Assembly: GCA_016718565.1 (NCBI GenBank)
Contig: JADKCZ010000005.1
Location: 124,001-188,000, forward strand
Source of the DNA: Anaeromyxobacter sp.
GTDB taxonomy: Bacteria > Myxococcota > Myxococcia > Myxococcales > Anaeromyxobacteraceae
Length of the DNA: 64,000 nucleotides
Direction: 5' to 3'
The notes beneath the pieces are model-generated. The model was given only the letters and a program-made list of their open reading frames with translations. It was not told the origin of the DNA and ran no database searches. Below, piece by piece: positions 1 through 9,265 of the stretch; position 1 is the first letter of the stretch, and each line of letters starts with the position of its first letter. The position numbers were made by a program, and so were the translations under genes.

Positions 1-181
1 CGGCGGCGCCCTGGGCGGCCGCCGCCAGCGCCGGCGGCGGGAGGCCCGGCCGGGCCGCCACCACCCGGCGGTCGGGCGGCTCCTCGTCGCCGATCCAGAG
101 CTTCAGCGACTCCTGGCGGGTCGAGACGCGCTGCAGGACATGGGTCGAGGCCAGGACGACGGACGACGAGGTGATGCGCAT
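1..181 (-). CDS. Hypothetical protein, N-terminal part only (cut by window edge)
   Basis: An open frame runs from an ATG at 181 leftwards off the window, giving the first 60 residues. The N-terminus begins MRITSSSVVLASTHVLQR, followed by a stretch with RQESLKLWIGDEEP and then an Ala/Pro-rich segment. No domain can be assigned. The opening pattern (a short beta-like stretch, a conserved E-x-L-x-x-W-x-G) resembles uncharacterised proteins of many proteobacteria whose function is unknown to me. Codon use with G/C at third positions matches the neighbours, so it looks coding. It reads in the same direction as the DUF2378 gene upstream of it, with 147 nt between them. Confidence 0.55.
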   Translation of the reverse strand, partial: MRITSSSVVLASTHVLQRVSTRQESLKLWIGDEEPPDRRVVAARPGLPPPALAAAAQGAA

Positions 182-247
182 GGCGTTGAACCTCTCGCCA
201 GGTCCATCGGCGCGCCAGCGCCCGGCATGAAGGGCCGACCGGCAGAA

Positions 248-280
248 ATCGACCGACCCGATGGAGGGGGTCCGGTCGAT
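248..280 (-). terminator. Inverted repeat, possible terminator
   Basis: Arms ATCGACCG (248-255) and CGGTCGAT (273-280) are perfect complements, with ACCC/GGGT extending the stem inwards around a short bulge. It lies 49 nt downstream of the DUF2378 stop on the minus strand and upstream of the next minus-strand gene. There is no T run, so it could equally be a leader structure. Confidence 0.35.
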
Positions 281-328
281 GGGGTGGTGGAGACGCCGTC
301 CTCCCCCGCCTGGGCGTGGCCGCCCCCC

Positions 329-907
329 CTACCCCCACGTCACGTCGAACACCACCCGCATGAACCGGGCCTCCTGCGCCTCGATGACCGGGTTGGTGGC
401 ACCGGTCGCGTCCAGCCCGGCCCTGAGCGCTCCCCGAAGGTAGGGCACCGGCAGGAACTCGCGCTCGAACTCCACCGTGGCGTGGCGCTCGCCCTGCCAG
501 GTCACGAAGCGCTGGCCGTAGCCGGCGATGGCCTTGAAGGCCGTGGGCACCTGCGTCATCACCGCCTTCGGCGTGCGCCCGAAGGTGAGGAGCGTGTGGC
601 CCAGCATCGACCCCAGCACGCCGGCGGTGGCCCGATAGCCCACCTGGAAGGAGACCTCGTCCGGCCCGCCCACCTTCCGCTCCAGCCGGTCGGCCACGGC
701 CCACAGGACGTTGAGGAAGTCGGCCACCGGGTAGGAGATGAAGTCCGAGCGCTTCCCCTTCCCGGTGGGATCGCACAGCAGGATGGTCGCCTCGTCGGCG
801 TGCTCGCGCACGACGTCGAAGGCCGAGTTGAAGGCCAGGCCGCGGATGGTGTCTTCGCGGGTGGCGGCGGCGAGGCGGGCGGCGAGGTCGGTGCGGTCGG
901 CGGGCAT
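329..907 (-). CDS. DUF2378 family protein (TIGR02265, myxobacterial)
   Basis: A 192-residue protein matching the DUF2378/TIGR02265 family, which is known almost only from Myxococcota. Recognisable features are the N-terminal TIRGLAFNSAFDVV stretch, a central LGSMLGHTLLTFG segment and the C-terminal EAQEARFMRVVFDVTWG-like end. The mixed alpha/beta pattern with 'P..F.....G.......W.GE....EFER' is typical of the family, and the length of about 180-200 residues is usual. No signal peptide or membrane segment is seen, so it is probably cytoplasmic. The ATG at 907 follows no strong ribosome site. Molecular function is unknown for the family. The gene is useful mainly as a lineage marker. Confidence 0.8.
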   Translation of the reverse strand: MPADRTDLAARLAAATREDTIRGLAFNSAFDVVREHADEATILLCDPTGKGKRSDFISYPVADFLNVLWAVADRLERKVGGPDEVSFQVGYRATAGVLGSMLGHTLLTFGRTPKAVMTQVPTAFKAIAGYGQRFVTWQGERHATVEFEREFLPVPYLRGALRAGLDATGATNPVIEAQEARFMRVVFDVTWG

Positions 908-959
908 CGGGGCGCATCATGCTCCGGGACGGCCGGCCGGCAAGTGACGGAGCGCAAGC

Positions 960-988
960 TTGACGTGGGTCCGTCCGTTCAGTATTCA
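960..988 (+). promoter_or_regulatory. Putative recA promoter (-35/-10)
   Basis: TTGACG at 960-965 is followed after exactly 17 nt by TATTCA at 983-988. The -35 is a five-of-six match to the sigma-70 consensus; the -10 is weak. The likely start of transcription is near 995, about 190 nt before the recA start codon, which leaves a long leader carrying the 30-bp repeats. Confidence 0.45.
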
Positions 989-998
989 TCTGTTCAGT
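982..998 (+). promoter_or_regulatory. Putative LexA (SOS) box of recA
   Basis: The 17-mer GTATTCATCTGTTCAGT fits the Myxococcus xanthus LexA-box pattern that I recall (CTRHAMRYBYGTTCAGS) at about 14 of 17 positions. It sits directly over the putative -10 hexamer of recA, where a repressor would block transcription. A second GTTCAG occurs at 977-982, 15 nt upstream. The consensus is from memory, so this is a candidate only. Confidence 0.4.
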
Positions 999-1098
999 GG
1001 TCGGGGCGGCCACTGTCAGGGTCCCGCGGTAGAGGTCGTCACACCCGAAGCACGACGGGGGCGCGAGATAGCGCCCCTCCCAAGACGCGGCGCCCTAC

Positions 1099-1185
1099 GG
1101 CGCCCAGGCAGCAGGCGTGGCGCCCCACGGCGCCCAGGCAGCACACCCGGCGCCGCCAGGCGCCCAGGCAGCAAGGAGCGGAGCG

Positions 1186-1188
<3 letters not shown>
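1099..1188 (+). repeat. Three 30-bp tandem repeats in the recA leader
   Basis: The 15-mer GGCGCCCAGGCAGCA starts at 1099, 1129 and 1159, an exact 30-nt period. The second half of each unit is more variable but keeps GGCGCC in units 1 and 2, and a partial fourth copy (GGCGCCCTAC) precedes the first. The third unit runs into the ribosome-binding site AAGGAG (1173-1178) and the recA ATG at 1186. The period is a multiple of three, so an in-frame open extension upstream of recA is a by-product rather than extra protein. Confidence 0.85.
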
Positions 1189-2259
<1,071 letters not shown>

Positions 2260-2383
2260 GCGAGCACACCCGTCCCCGCGCCCGCGTCCGCGAGCGCCTC
2301 GACGACAGGGGCTGGCTCCGAGAGGGGCCGGCCCCGACTTCTTGGGCCGGTTAAGCTGCCTGCTCACCCCCCAGGAGGCCATC

Positions 2384-2878
2384 GTGATCAGCACGTCCAT
2401 GCAGGCAGCCCTCAACGCCCAGATCAACGTCGAGCAGTACTCCGCGCAGCTCTACCTGGCCATGGGCGCGCACTGCGAGACCCTCAGCTTCCGCGGCTAC
2501 GCCCACTGGCTGCGCGTGCAGGCCGGCGAGGAGACCGCCCACGCCGTCAAGCTCATCGACTTCCTGGTGAACCGGGGCGGCCGGCTCGAGCTGCAGTCGG
2601 TGCAGGCGCCGCCGCGCGACTTCGGCGGCGTCGTCCAGGTCTTCGAGCAGGTGCTGGCCCACGAGCAGGCCATCACCACCAAGATCAGCGCGCTCTTCGA
2701 GCGGGCCCGCGCCGAGAAGGACCACGCCAGCGAGATCACGCTGCAGTGGTACGTGACCGAGCAGGTGGAGGAGGAGAGCACCGTGGGCCAGGTCGTGGCC
2801 CACCTGCACGCCGTCGGCGACAAGGGCGGCGGCATCTGGTACCTCGACTCCAAGATGGGGAAGCGCGGCGCGGCCTGA
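2384..2878 (+). CDS. Non-haem ferritin (FtnA-like)
   Basis: Bacterial ferritin of 164 residues, the 24-mer iron storage shell with di-iron ferroxidase activity. The GTG start at 2384 is chosen because AGGAGG sits at 2373-2378 and because it places the first ligand at Glu17, as in E. coli FtnA. Other ligand motifs visible are EETAH in helix B and WYVTEQVEEES in helix D, which includes the extra site-C carboxylates. The closing KGGGIWYLDSKMG segment matches the ferritin helix-E region. The gene lies 124 nt after recA and may share its transcript or have its own promoter. There is no haem-binding Met as in bacterioferritin, so it is ferritin rather than Bfr. Confidence 0.92.
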   Translation: MISTSMQAALNAQINVEQYSAQLYLAMGAHCETLSFRGYAHWLRVQAGEETAHAVKLIDFLVNRGGRLELQSVQAPPRDFGGVVQVFEQVLAHEQAITTKISALFERARAEKDHASEITLQWYVTEQVEEESTVGQVVAHLHAVGDKGGGIWYLDSKMGKRGAA

Positions 2879-2888
2879 CCGACCGCGA

Positions 2889-2925
2889 GGGCTCCCCTCC
2901 GGTGGCCGTGCGGCCGGAGGGCGCC
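2889..2925 (+). terminator. Hairpin downstream of ferritin gene
   Basis: CCCTCCGG (2895-2902) pairs with CCGGAGGG (2914-2921) around an 11-nt loop, with GGGC/GCCC flanks extending the stem. It begins 11 nt after the ferritin stop. No U tract follows, as is common for terminators in GC-rich genomes. The remaining roughly 200 nt before the next gene show no other signal. Confidence 0.45.
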
Positions 2926-3126
2926 CCTCGCCTGGCCGGTTCCCCCGTCGCCACCGCGCGGCCCGTGGGGCCCCCGGCGGCGCCCAGACCGTCACCACCC
3001 ACCGGCCCGAGGCCGGCCTGCACACCTGCGCGCGGCAGGGGCTGGCCCCCTCCAGCGCCCGCCGTGCCGTCCAGGGGCTCGACGGGGCAGCGTCGGCACG
3101 GGGCGGCGCGCTAGACTGGCCGCCCC

Positions 3127-4563
3127 GTGCCCCTCGACCTCACCACCAGCGGCTGGCTGGCCGCCCTCGTCGACCAGGAGCTGGCGCGCTACGACGTGGC
3201 GGCGGCGCGCGCCCGCCTCCCCTCCGAGCTGACCCTGGCACCGGCCGGCAGCGACCTGGAGCCCGGCGCCCGCGTCCTGGTGGCCCGCTCGCTGCGCCAC
3301 CGGCGGCTCGGCGCCGGGGCGGCGGACGGCGACGAGCACTTCCTGGAGACGGTGCGGGGGCACGTGGGGCTGGTGCTCGACCTGAGCCTGCTGGCCGGCG
3401 ATCCCTTCCACCGCCAGCGCCGCCGCGCCATCGTGGCCGCCTGCCTGGCCGCCGCCACCGGCGAGCCGGACCTGGCGCTCGACGCCGACCCGGCCCACCC
3501 CGACCTGGCCTCGTCGCTGTCGGTGGAGCGGGCCTTCGAGGTGGCCGCCCGCGCCCTGCGGCTGCGCTTCCGGCCGCCAGGCGACCCGCTGCACGGCCTG
3601 CCGCTCTACCCGGGGACGCTGGCGGTGCTGCGCCGCCACCTGGCCCGCGTCGCCAGCGGCGCCCTGCGCACCGGCGACCTGGACGTCGAGGCCCTGGCCC
3701 GCCACCGCGCCTTCGCCCAGCGCGAGCTGGTGCTGCTGGTCGAGGCGGTGGCCGGCCAGCAGTGGGTGGCCGGCCTGCCGCCCGCGCCCGACGGCCCCGC
3801 CGTCCGGGCCCGCCAGCTCCTGCGGCTCGGCCTGCCGCGCGCCGAGGCCCGCGAGGCCCGGCGGGCCATGACCGCGCCGCGCCCGCCCGCCGCGCTGGGG
3901 GCTGGCGCGCCGGAGCGGGTGCGGCTCTTCCTGCTGGAGCAGCTGCTGCTGGCCCAGCTCCGCGCCGGGCTCGACCCCGCGGCGGCCGGGGCCTACGTCG
4001 GCGCCTTCGCCACCGGCGCCGGCCTGGACGCGCTGGCCGTGGCCACGGCGCGGGTGGAGGCCGCGGCGCAGCACGACGACCACCTGGCCTGGTTCGAGGC
4101 GGTGCAGGGCGACAGCGGCCAGGACTGGGAGGCCGTCGCCGCGGAGTGGGAGGCCACCGCGGACCTGGTGGTGGAGCGGGTCACCGGGGTGGTGACCGAG
4201 AACCTGGAGGCGCTGGTCACCGAGCTGCGCGAGACCGGCGAGCTCGGCCAGCTGCTGGCCCGGGCCGCCGGCGGCGCCAGGCTGAGCACCGAGGAGAAGC
4301 GCAAGGTGAAGGCGCAGCTCATCGACCTGGCCAAGGCGGTGCCGGCGCTGGCCATCTTCGCGGCGCCGGGCGGCATGCTGCTCCTGCCGCTCCTGGCCAA
4401 GCTGCTCCCCTTCAACATGTTGCCTTCGTCCTGGGACCGGTCGGCGCGGGCCCTGGCCGCCGCACCGTCGGCCCCCGTCGGCCCGCGGGTGCTGGAGCCC
4501 GGGCCGGAGGCGCCCGATCCGGCGGCGGCCCAGGAACCAGGTCAGGACGACGGCCCGCGCTGA
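3127..4563 (+). CDS. LETM1-like domain protein
   Basis: A 478-residue protein whose last 120 residues carry a LETM1-like ribosome-binding-type region: STEEKRKVKAQLIDLAKAVP, then a hydrophobic ALAIFAAPGGMLLLPLLAKL segment, then the LPFNMLPSSW motif typical of LETM1-type proteins. The first ~350 residues are alpha-helical, rich in Arg, Ala and Leu, with no recognised domain. Mitochondrial LETM1 is a cation/proton exchange factor, but the bacterial proteins are uncharacterised, so no transport role is claimed. The GTG start at 3127 is the first one in the frame; no strong ribosome site is visible. It converges on the HEAT-repeat lipoprotein gene. Confidence 0.7.
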   Translation: MPLDLTTSGWLAALVDQELARYDVAAARARLPSELTLAPAGSDLEPGARVLVARSLRHRRLGAGAADGDEHFLETVRGHVGLVLDLSLLAGDPFHRQRRRAIVAACLAAATGEPDLALDADPAHPDLASSLSVERAFEVAARALRLRFRPPGDPLHGLPLYPGTLAVLRRHLARVASGALRTGDLDVEALARHRAFAQRELVLLVEAVAGQQWVAGLPPAPDGPAVRARQLLRLGLPRAEAREARRAMTAPRPPAALGAGAPERVRLFLLEQLLLAQLRAGLDPAAAGAYVGAFATGAGLDALAVATARVEAAAQHDDHLAWFEAVQGDSGQDWEAVAAEWEATADLVVERVTGVVTENLEALVTELRETGELGQLLARAAGGARLSTEEKRKVKAQLIDLAKAVPALAIFAAPGGMLLLPLLAKLLPFNMLPSSWDRSARALAAAPSAPVGPRVLEPGPEAPDPAAAQEPGQDDGPR

Positions 4564-4638
4564 GCGGCCGGGCCGGCGGGCCGCGGCCGTCTCGCGGACC
4601 ACCGTCCGGGCGGCGGAACTCCCGGTGCGGGCGGGCGC

Positions 4639-6228
4639 CTACCTGGCGGCCCGGCGCAGCCGTCCGGCCAGGCGGAGCGCGTCCTCGTTCACCCCGGCGG
4701 TCAGCAGCCGGCCCTTGTCGGCGGCCACCGCGGCCTCGATGGCGGCCGCCGCCTCCAGGCCGGCCGACCCGGGCGGGTGCCGGCGGGTCACCTCGTCGAG
4801 CGCCAGCACGGCGTGGTACCGGGCGGCCAGCTCGGCGTCGGTGCCGACCGGCCGGACCAGCGCCATCCGCAGCGCCGCCACCTCGGCCGCGCCGCCGTCG
4901 CGCCCCACCACCAGCGCCGCCCGGTCGCGCACCTCGGCGCGCTGGTCTGCCAGCCTGCCGCTCCAGCAGGCCAGGCTGTCGCCGCAGGCGCGGGCGGCGT
5001 CCAGCCGGGCCGCCATGCCGTCCAGGGCGGCCAGCAGGCCGGGCTGGCACCCCACGGCGCAGGCGGCGCGGGCCGCCTCGAGGAGCGGCCGATCGACCTC
5101 GCCGCCCACCCTCGACAGGGCCTCGAGCATGGCCTCTCGCGCCGCCACCGGACCCGGCGCCCCCGCGGCGGCCCGCAGGGCCGGCAGCCCGGCCGGGTCG
5201 CCGATGCGGGCCAGCGCGTCGGCGTAGCGGTGGCGCGCGTCCGGGTCCTTCTCGGCCGCCAGCGCCGCGGCCAGCGGCCCCACCGCCGGGCGGGCGCGCA
5301 GCCGGCCCAGCGACTCGGCGGCGAAGACCCTCACGAAGAGGCGCGCCTCGGGCGTCTCGTCCTGGTACCCGAGCGCAGCCACCAGGGCCGGCACCGCCGC
5401 CTGGCCTCCCACGTCGCCCAGCAGCTGCGCGGCCTTGGCCCGCAGCGCGGCCGGGTGCACCCGCCGCTCCGCCGCCCAGGCCGCCAGCGGGGCGTCCCGG
5501 CCCTCCACCAGGGCGGTCAGCGGCCCGGCCGCCGCCTCGCCCAGCTGCGAGACCGCGAAGGCCGCCTCCGGGAAGTAGCTGACGCCCGGTCCCTCGGTGA
5601 AGAGCGAGCGCACCACCGCCGGCACGGCGCGCGGGTCGCCGATGCGCCCCAGCGCCAGCAGCGCCTTCTTCACGGCGAACGGCGCGGCCTGCCCGTCCTC
5701 CACCACCGTCAGCAGCGAGTCCACCGCCGCCGGCGCGCCGATGGCCCCCAGGGCGTCGATGGCGGCCACCTGCACGAAGGGGTCGCTGGCCCGGACCGCC
5801 AGCGGCGCCAGCACCGGCACCGCCTCCTGGGCCCGCAGCGCGCCGAGCGCCGCGGCGATGGCGGCGTTGGCCAGGTTGACGTCCCGGTCGGCCGTGCCGG
5901 AGCGGTCGAGCGCCGCCAGGAGCGGCCCCGCGGCCTCGGGCCGGCCCAGCTCGCCCAGGATGACGGCCGCCTGCTGGCGCGCCTTGGGGGCCTGCCCGAG
6001 CACCTCGACCAGCGGCGCCACGGCGGCGGCGCGGTCGCCGATGGTGGCCGGATCGCCGGCCGCGGCGCGGGCCGAGGCCAGGGCGGCCAGCTTCTCGTCG
6101 AGCCGGTTGCGCGAGGCGGCCCGCGCGGCCCAGCCGGCCAGGTCCCTCGGTTCGGAGCAGGCGGCCAGCGCCGCCAGGGCGGCCAGGGCGAGGGCGGTGC
6201 GGCGGAGGTGGCTTCGCGGCTGGCGCAT
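4639..6228 (-). CDS. HEAT-repeat lipoprotein
   Basis: A 529-residue exported lipoprotein. Positively charged residues (MRQPRSHLRR) precede a hydrophobic core and a lipobox LAAC with Cys24. The rest is a run of HEAT/PBS-lyase-type repeats, seen as recurring 'LG..GD..AVP.L..AL' and 'D..VR..AA.ALG.IG' patterns, giving an alpha-solenoid scaffold. No catalytic motif is present. Such proteins usually mediate protein-protein contacts in the periplasm. It lies 42 nt downstream of the HAMP-like membrane protein gene in the same direction, so the two are probably co-transcribed and may act together. Confidence 0.8.
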   Translation of the reverse strand: MRQPRSHLRRTALALAALAALAACSEPRDLAGWAARAASRNRLDEKLAALASARAAAGDPATIGDRAAAVAPLVEVLGQAPKARQQAAVILGELGRPEAAGPLLAALDRSGTADRDVNLANAAIAAALGALRAQEAVPVLAPLAVRASDPFVQVAAIDALGAIGAPAAVDSLLTVVEDGQAAPFAVKKALLALGRIGDPRAVPAVVRSLFTEGPGVSYFPEAAFAVSQLGEAAAGPLTALVEGRDAPLAAWAAERRVHPAALRAKAAQLLGDVGGQAAVPALVAALGYQDETPEARLFVRVFAAESLGRLRARPAVGPLAAALAAEKDPDARHRYADALARIGDPAGLPALRAAAGAPGPVAAREAMLEALSRVGGEVDRPLLEAARAACAVGCQPGLLAALDGMAARLDAARACGDSLACWSGRLADQRAEVRDRAALVVGRDGGAAEVAALRMALVRPVGTDAELAARYHAVLALDEVTRRHPPGSAGLEAAAAIEAAVAADKGRLLTAGVNEDALRLAGRLRRAAR

Positions 6229-6270
6229 GGCGGGCTCCCTTGCGGACGGGTGCGACGCGAGGTGAGGCGA

Positions 6271-6894
6271 TCAGGTCGCTGGTGGCGCAGCGGGCGGCGG
6301 GGGCGGCGCGTCGGCCAGGGCCTCGTGGTGGGCCCGGGCGGCGGCTGCCAGCGCCTCGGCCACCTCGGCCAGCTCCGGGGCCCGGTCCACGGCGGCCCAG
6401 ACCCGCCGGGCGCTCGAGTCGAGCAGGTCGGCGGTGGCGAGCTGGCGGACCCGCAGGGCCTCCACCCCCTGGCCGAAGACGCCCACCAGCCGCTGCAGCT
6501 CGTCGCCGCGGCGCAGCGGCCGCACCCGCGGATAACGCCCCTGGGCGAAGGCGGCCAGGTAGCGCCCCAGCACCAGCACCGGCCCGGCCACGCGGTGGGT
6601 CAGGATCACGCCCACCACGCCGAGCGCCAGCGCCATGAGCGCGGTGATGCCGAGCAGCGCGCCGATCAGCTCGCCGTCGCTGCGCTCGATGAGGGCGCGC
6701 GCCTCGGCGTCGAGCGGCAGGAGCTCGGTGGCCTGCAGGTGGGCCTGGTGGAGCCAGAGGCCGCACAGCAGGGCCAGGATGGCGCCCGCCCCGGCCAGCA
6801 GGAGGGCGTAGCGGAGCTGGAACCCTCGATCGACGAGGTAGGTCCGGCGGTGGTGCACCGGCACGCCAGCCGATGCCGTGGATGCGTCGGCCAT
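6271..6894 (-). CDS. Two-TM membrane protein with HAMP-like segment
   Basis: A 207-residue inner-membrane protein. TM1 is about residues 27-48 (LLLAGAGAILALLCGLW) and TM2 about 76-98 (LLGITALMALALGVVGVIL). TM2 is followed by HRVAGPVLVLGRYLAAFAQG, which is like the start of a HAMP linker. There are about 30 residues between the TMs and a helical cytoplasmic tail ending in a Pro/Ala stretch. There is no kinase, cyclase or methyl-accepting domain, so it resembles a stand-alone HAMP transducer. The ATG at 6894 is preceded on the minus strand by GGGGAG. Myxococcota carry many short HAMP-like proteins of unknown function. Confidence 0.7.
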   Translation of the reverse strand: MADASTASAGVPVHHRRTYLVDRGFQLRYALLLAGAGAILALLCGLWLHQAHLQATELLPLDAEARALIERSDGELIGALLGITALMALALGVVGVILTHRVAGPVLVLGRYLAAFAQGRYPRVRPLRRGDELQRLVGVFGQGVEALRVRQLATADLLDSSARRVWAAVDRAPELAEVAEALAAAARAHHEALADAPPPPPAAPPAT

Positions 6895-6986
6895 GCGATG
6901 CTCCCCTTTCGCTGGCCGATTCTACCCCGCGGGGGCGGGGTGGCAACGACCCGTGAGACACACGACCCGCGACGGCACCGGTGACC

Positions 6987-8306
6987 ATGACCTCCCCGAC
7001 CTCCGCACCGCAAGACCCGCAGGCCCTCGCGGCGGCGTGCGCCGCCTCCTACCGGACCGCGGTGGCCCGCCTCGGCGCCGGTCGCCTGGTGGCGGAGGCG
7101 CTGGCGGCCAGGCCGCTCCCGGCCGGGCCGGTGCGGGTGGCCGCGCTCGGCAAGGCGGCCGGGGCCATGCTGGCGGCCGCGCTCGAGGCGCTGGGGCCGC
7201 GCGCCCGCGACCTGGTGTGCGTCCTGCCGGAGGGCGCCTGGGTCCCCCCCGGCGTGGCGGCCCTGCGCGGCGGCCACCCCCGCCCCACCACCGGCTCCCT
7301 GGCGGCCGGCCGGGCGCTGCTCGACTGGAGCGCCGGCCCGCCGGCCCCGGCCCTGGTGCTGCTCTCCGGCGGCGGCAGCGCGCTGGCGGCCGCGCCGCTC
7401 CTCGGGGTCACCTTCGAGGAGAAGGCCGAGGCGGTGGCGCGCCTCATGGCGGCCGGCCGACCCATCGGCGAGCTCAACGCGGTCCGCAAGCACCTGTCGG
7501 CGCTCAAGGGCGGGCGGCTCGGCCTCCGGCTGGCCGGCGCGCCGGTGCGGGTGCTGGTCCTCTCCGACGTGCCGGGCGACGACCTCTCCACCATCGCCTC
7601 CGGCCCCTTCACCGGCGACCCCACCAGCTGGGCCGACGTGGCCAGGGTCCTGGCCGCCAGCGGCGTGGCCGGGGCGCTGCCGGCGGCGGTGCGCCGGCTG
7701 GTGGAGGCGGGCGCCGACCGCGGGACCGCCGGGCCGGGCGGCCCCCCGGCGGAGACGCCCAAGCCCGGCGATCCCCGCCTGGACGGGGTCGAGCACCAGC
7801 TGCTGGCCGGCCCGGTGGGCTTCGCGCGCGCCGCGGCCGAGGCGGCCCGGGCCCTCGGGCTCGCGGCCGAGGCGGACCCGCTGCCGCTCTCCGGCGACGT
7901 GGCCGAGGTGGCGGCCCGGCTCGGCGCCTGGGCGCGGGCCCACGCCGGGCGCGGCCCGCGGCTGCTGGCGCTGGGCGGGGAGCCCACGGTGGTGGTGCCG
8001 CCCGGCGCCGCCCGGCCCGACGGCGGCCGGGCCCAGGCCCTGATGCTGCTGGCGGCGCGGGCCCTCGACGGGCTGCCGGCCGCGGCGCTGGCGGCCGGCT
8101 CGGACGGCCGCGACGGCCCCACCGAGCGGGCCGGGGCGGTGGTGGACGGGCGCTCGGCCGCGCTGGCGACCCGGCTCGGCCTCGACCTGGACGCCGCCCT
8201 CGCCGAGGCCAGGAGCGGGCCGGCCTGCGACGCCCTGGGCGCCACGCTGCCGCGCTTCGAGACCGGCACCCACCTGGGAGACCTGGTGCTGGTGGCGGTC
8301 CGCTGA
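6987..8306 (+). CDS. Glycerate 2-kinase (MOFRL/GckA type)
   Basis: Glycerate kinase of the DUF4147-MOFRL family, about 439 residues, phosphorylating D-glycerate to 2-phosphoglycerate. The N-terminal Rossmann-like domain has VAALGKAAGAML, LLSGGGSAL and LNAVRKHLSALKGGRL. VLSDVPGDDLSTIASGP is the signature of the family. The C-terminal MOFRL domain contains LLALGGEPTV, LAAGSDGRDGPTERAG and HLGDLVLVAVR. A GTG at 6981 two codons earlier is an alternative start, and neither has a clear ribosome site. The gene precedes fmt by 20 nt and is probably co-transcribed with fmt and rsmB, though the pathways are unrelated. Confidence 0.9.
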   Translation: MTSPTSAPQDPQALAAACAASYRTAVARLGAGRLVAEALAARPLPAGPVRVAALGKAAGAMLAAALEALGPRARDLVCVLPEGAWVPPGVAALRGGHPRPTTGSLAAGRALLDWSAGPPAPALVLLSGGGSALAAAPLLGVTFEEKAEAVARLMAAGRPIGELNAVRKHLSALKGGRLGLRLAGAPVRVLVLSDVPGDDLSTIASGPFTGDPTSWADVARVLAASGVAGALPAAVRRLVEAGADRGTAGPGGPPAETPKPGDPRLDGVEHQLLAGPVGFARAAAEAARALGLAAEADPLPLSGDVAEVAARLGAWARAHAGRGPRLLALGGEPTVVVPPGAARPDGGRAQALMLLAARALDGLPAAALAAGSDGRDGPTERAGAVVDGRSAALATRLGLDLDAALAEARSGPACDALGATLPRFETGTHLGDLVLVAVR

Positions 8307-8326
8307 TCCGCGTATACCCGCGCCCT

Positions 8327-9265
8327 ATGCGCGTCGTCTTCCTCGGCACGCCCGAGTTCGCCGTCCCGACCCTGGCGGCCCTCGAGCGGTCCGGCCACCA
8401 GGTGGTCGCCCTGGTGGCCCAGCCCGACCGGCCGGCCGGCCGCGGCGGGGCGCTGCGGGCGCCGGCCACCAAGGCCTGGGCCGAGGCCCACGGCGTGCCG
8501 GTGCTGCAGCCGCAGAAGGTGCGAGACGGAACGCTGGCCGCGGCGCTGCGGCCGCTCTCGCCCGACGTGCTGGTGGTCACCGCCTACGGCCGCATCCTGG
8601 GCCGGGACCTGCTCACGCTGGCCCCGCTCGGCGCCGTCAACGTGCACGCCTCGCTCCTGCCGCGCTGGCGCGGCGCCGCCCCCATCCAGTGGGCGGTGGC
8701 CAGCGGCGAGGCCGAGACCGGCGTGACCATCATGCAGATGGACGAGGGGCTCGACACCGGCGACGTCCTCATGGCCCGGGCGCTGGCCATCGGCCCGGAG
8801 GAGACCGCCGAGCAGCTGTCGCCGCGCCTGGCGGCGCTGGGCGGCGAGGCGCTGGTGGAGGCGCTGCCGCTGCTGGCGGCCGGGGCGCTGGTGCCGGTGC
8901 GGCAGGACGGCGCCCGCCACACGCTGGCCCCCATCCTGGAGAAGGAACACGGCCGGCTCGACTTCACCAGGCCAGCCCCCGAGCTGGCCGCCCGGCTGCG
9001 CGGCTTCACCCCCTGGCCCGGCGCCTTCACCACGCTGGACGGGAAGGTCCTCAAGATCCACGCCGCCCGCGCCCGGCCCCCCGGCGGCCCGGACGCCGGG
9101 GCCCCGCCCGGCGCCGCCCGCGCCACCTCCGAGGGGCTGCTCGTCGGCTGCGGCGCCGGCACCGCCCTCCTCGTCACCGAGGTGCAGCCCGAGGGCAAGC
9201 GGCGCATGCCCGCGGCCGACTTCCTCCACGGCCTCGGCGGCCGCCCCCTGGTGCTCGGATCATGA
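8327..9265 (+). CDS. fmt: Methionyl-tRNA formyltransferase
   Basis: Fmt, 312 residues, formylates initiator Met-tRNA using 10-formyltetrahydrofolate. The N-terminal formyltransferase domain begins MRVVFLGTPEFAVPTL. The folate and catalytic loop is NVHASLLPRWRGAAPIQWA, including the Asn-His pair, and the catalytic Asp lies in the ETGVTIMQMDEGLDTGD segment. The C-terminal OB-like domain follows ILEKEHGRLDF and includes LRGFTPWPGAFT. The stop overlaps the start of rsmB by ATGA, as fmt and rsmB often do, which supports translational coupling. No deformylase gene (def) is next to it here. Confidence 0.97.
   Translation: MRVVFLGTPEFAVPTLAALERSGHQVVALVAQPDRPAGRGGALRAPATKAWAEAHGVPVLQPQKVRDGTLAAALRPLSPDVLVVTAYGRILGRDLLTLAPLGAVNVHASLLPRWRGAAPIQWAVASGEAETGVTIMQMDEGLDTGDVLMARALAIGPEETAEQLSPRLAALGGEALVEALPLLAAGALVPVRQDGARHTLAPILEKEHGRLDFTRPAPELAARLRGFTPWPGAFTTLDGKVLKIHAARARPPGGPDAGAPPGAARATSEGLLVGCGAGTALLVTEVQPEGKRRMPAADFLHGLGGRPLVLGS

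Noticed and set aside
2324..2335. GGGGCCGGCCCC palindrome after recA as terminator
   Set aside because: A perfect palindrome without loop makes a poor hairpin and no T run follows.
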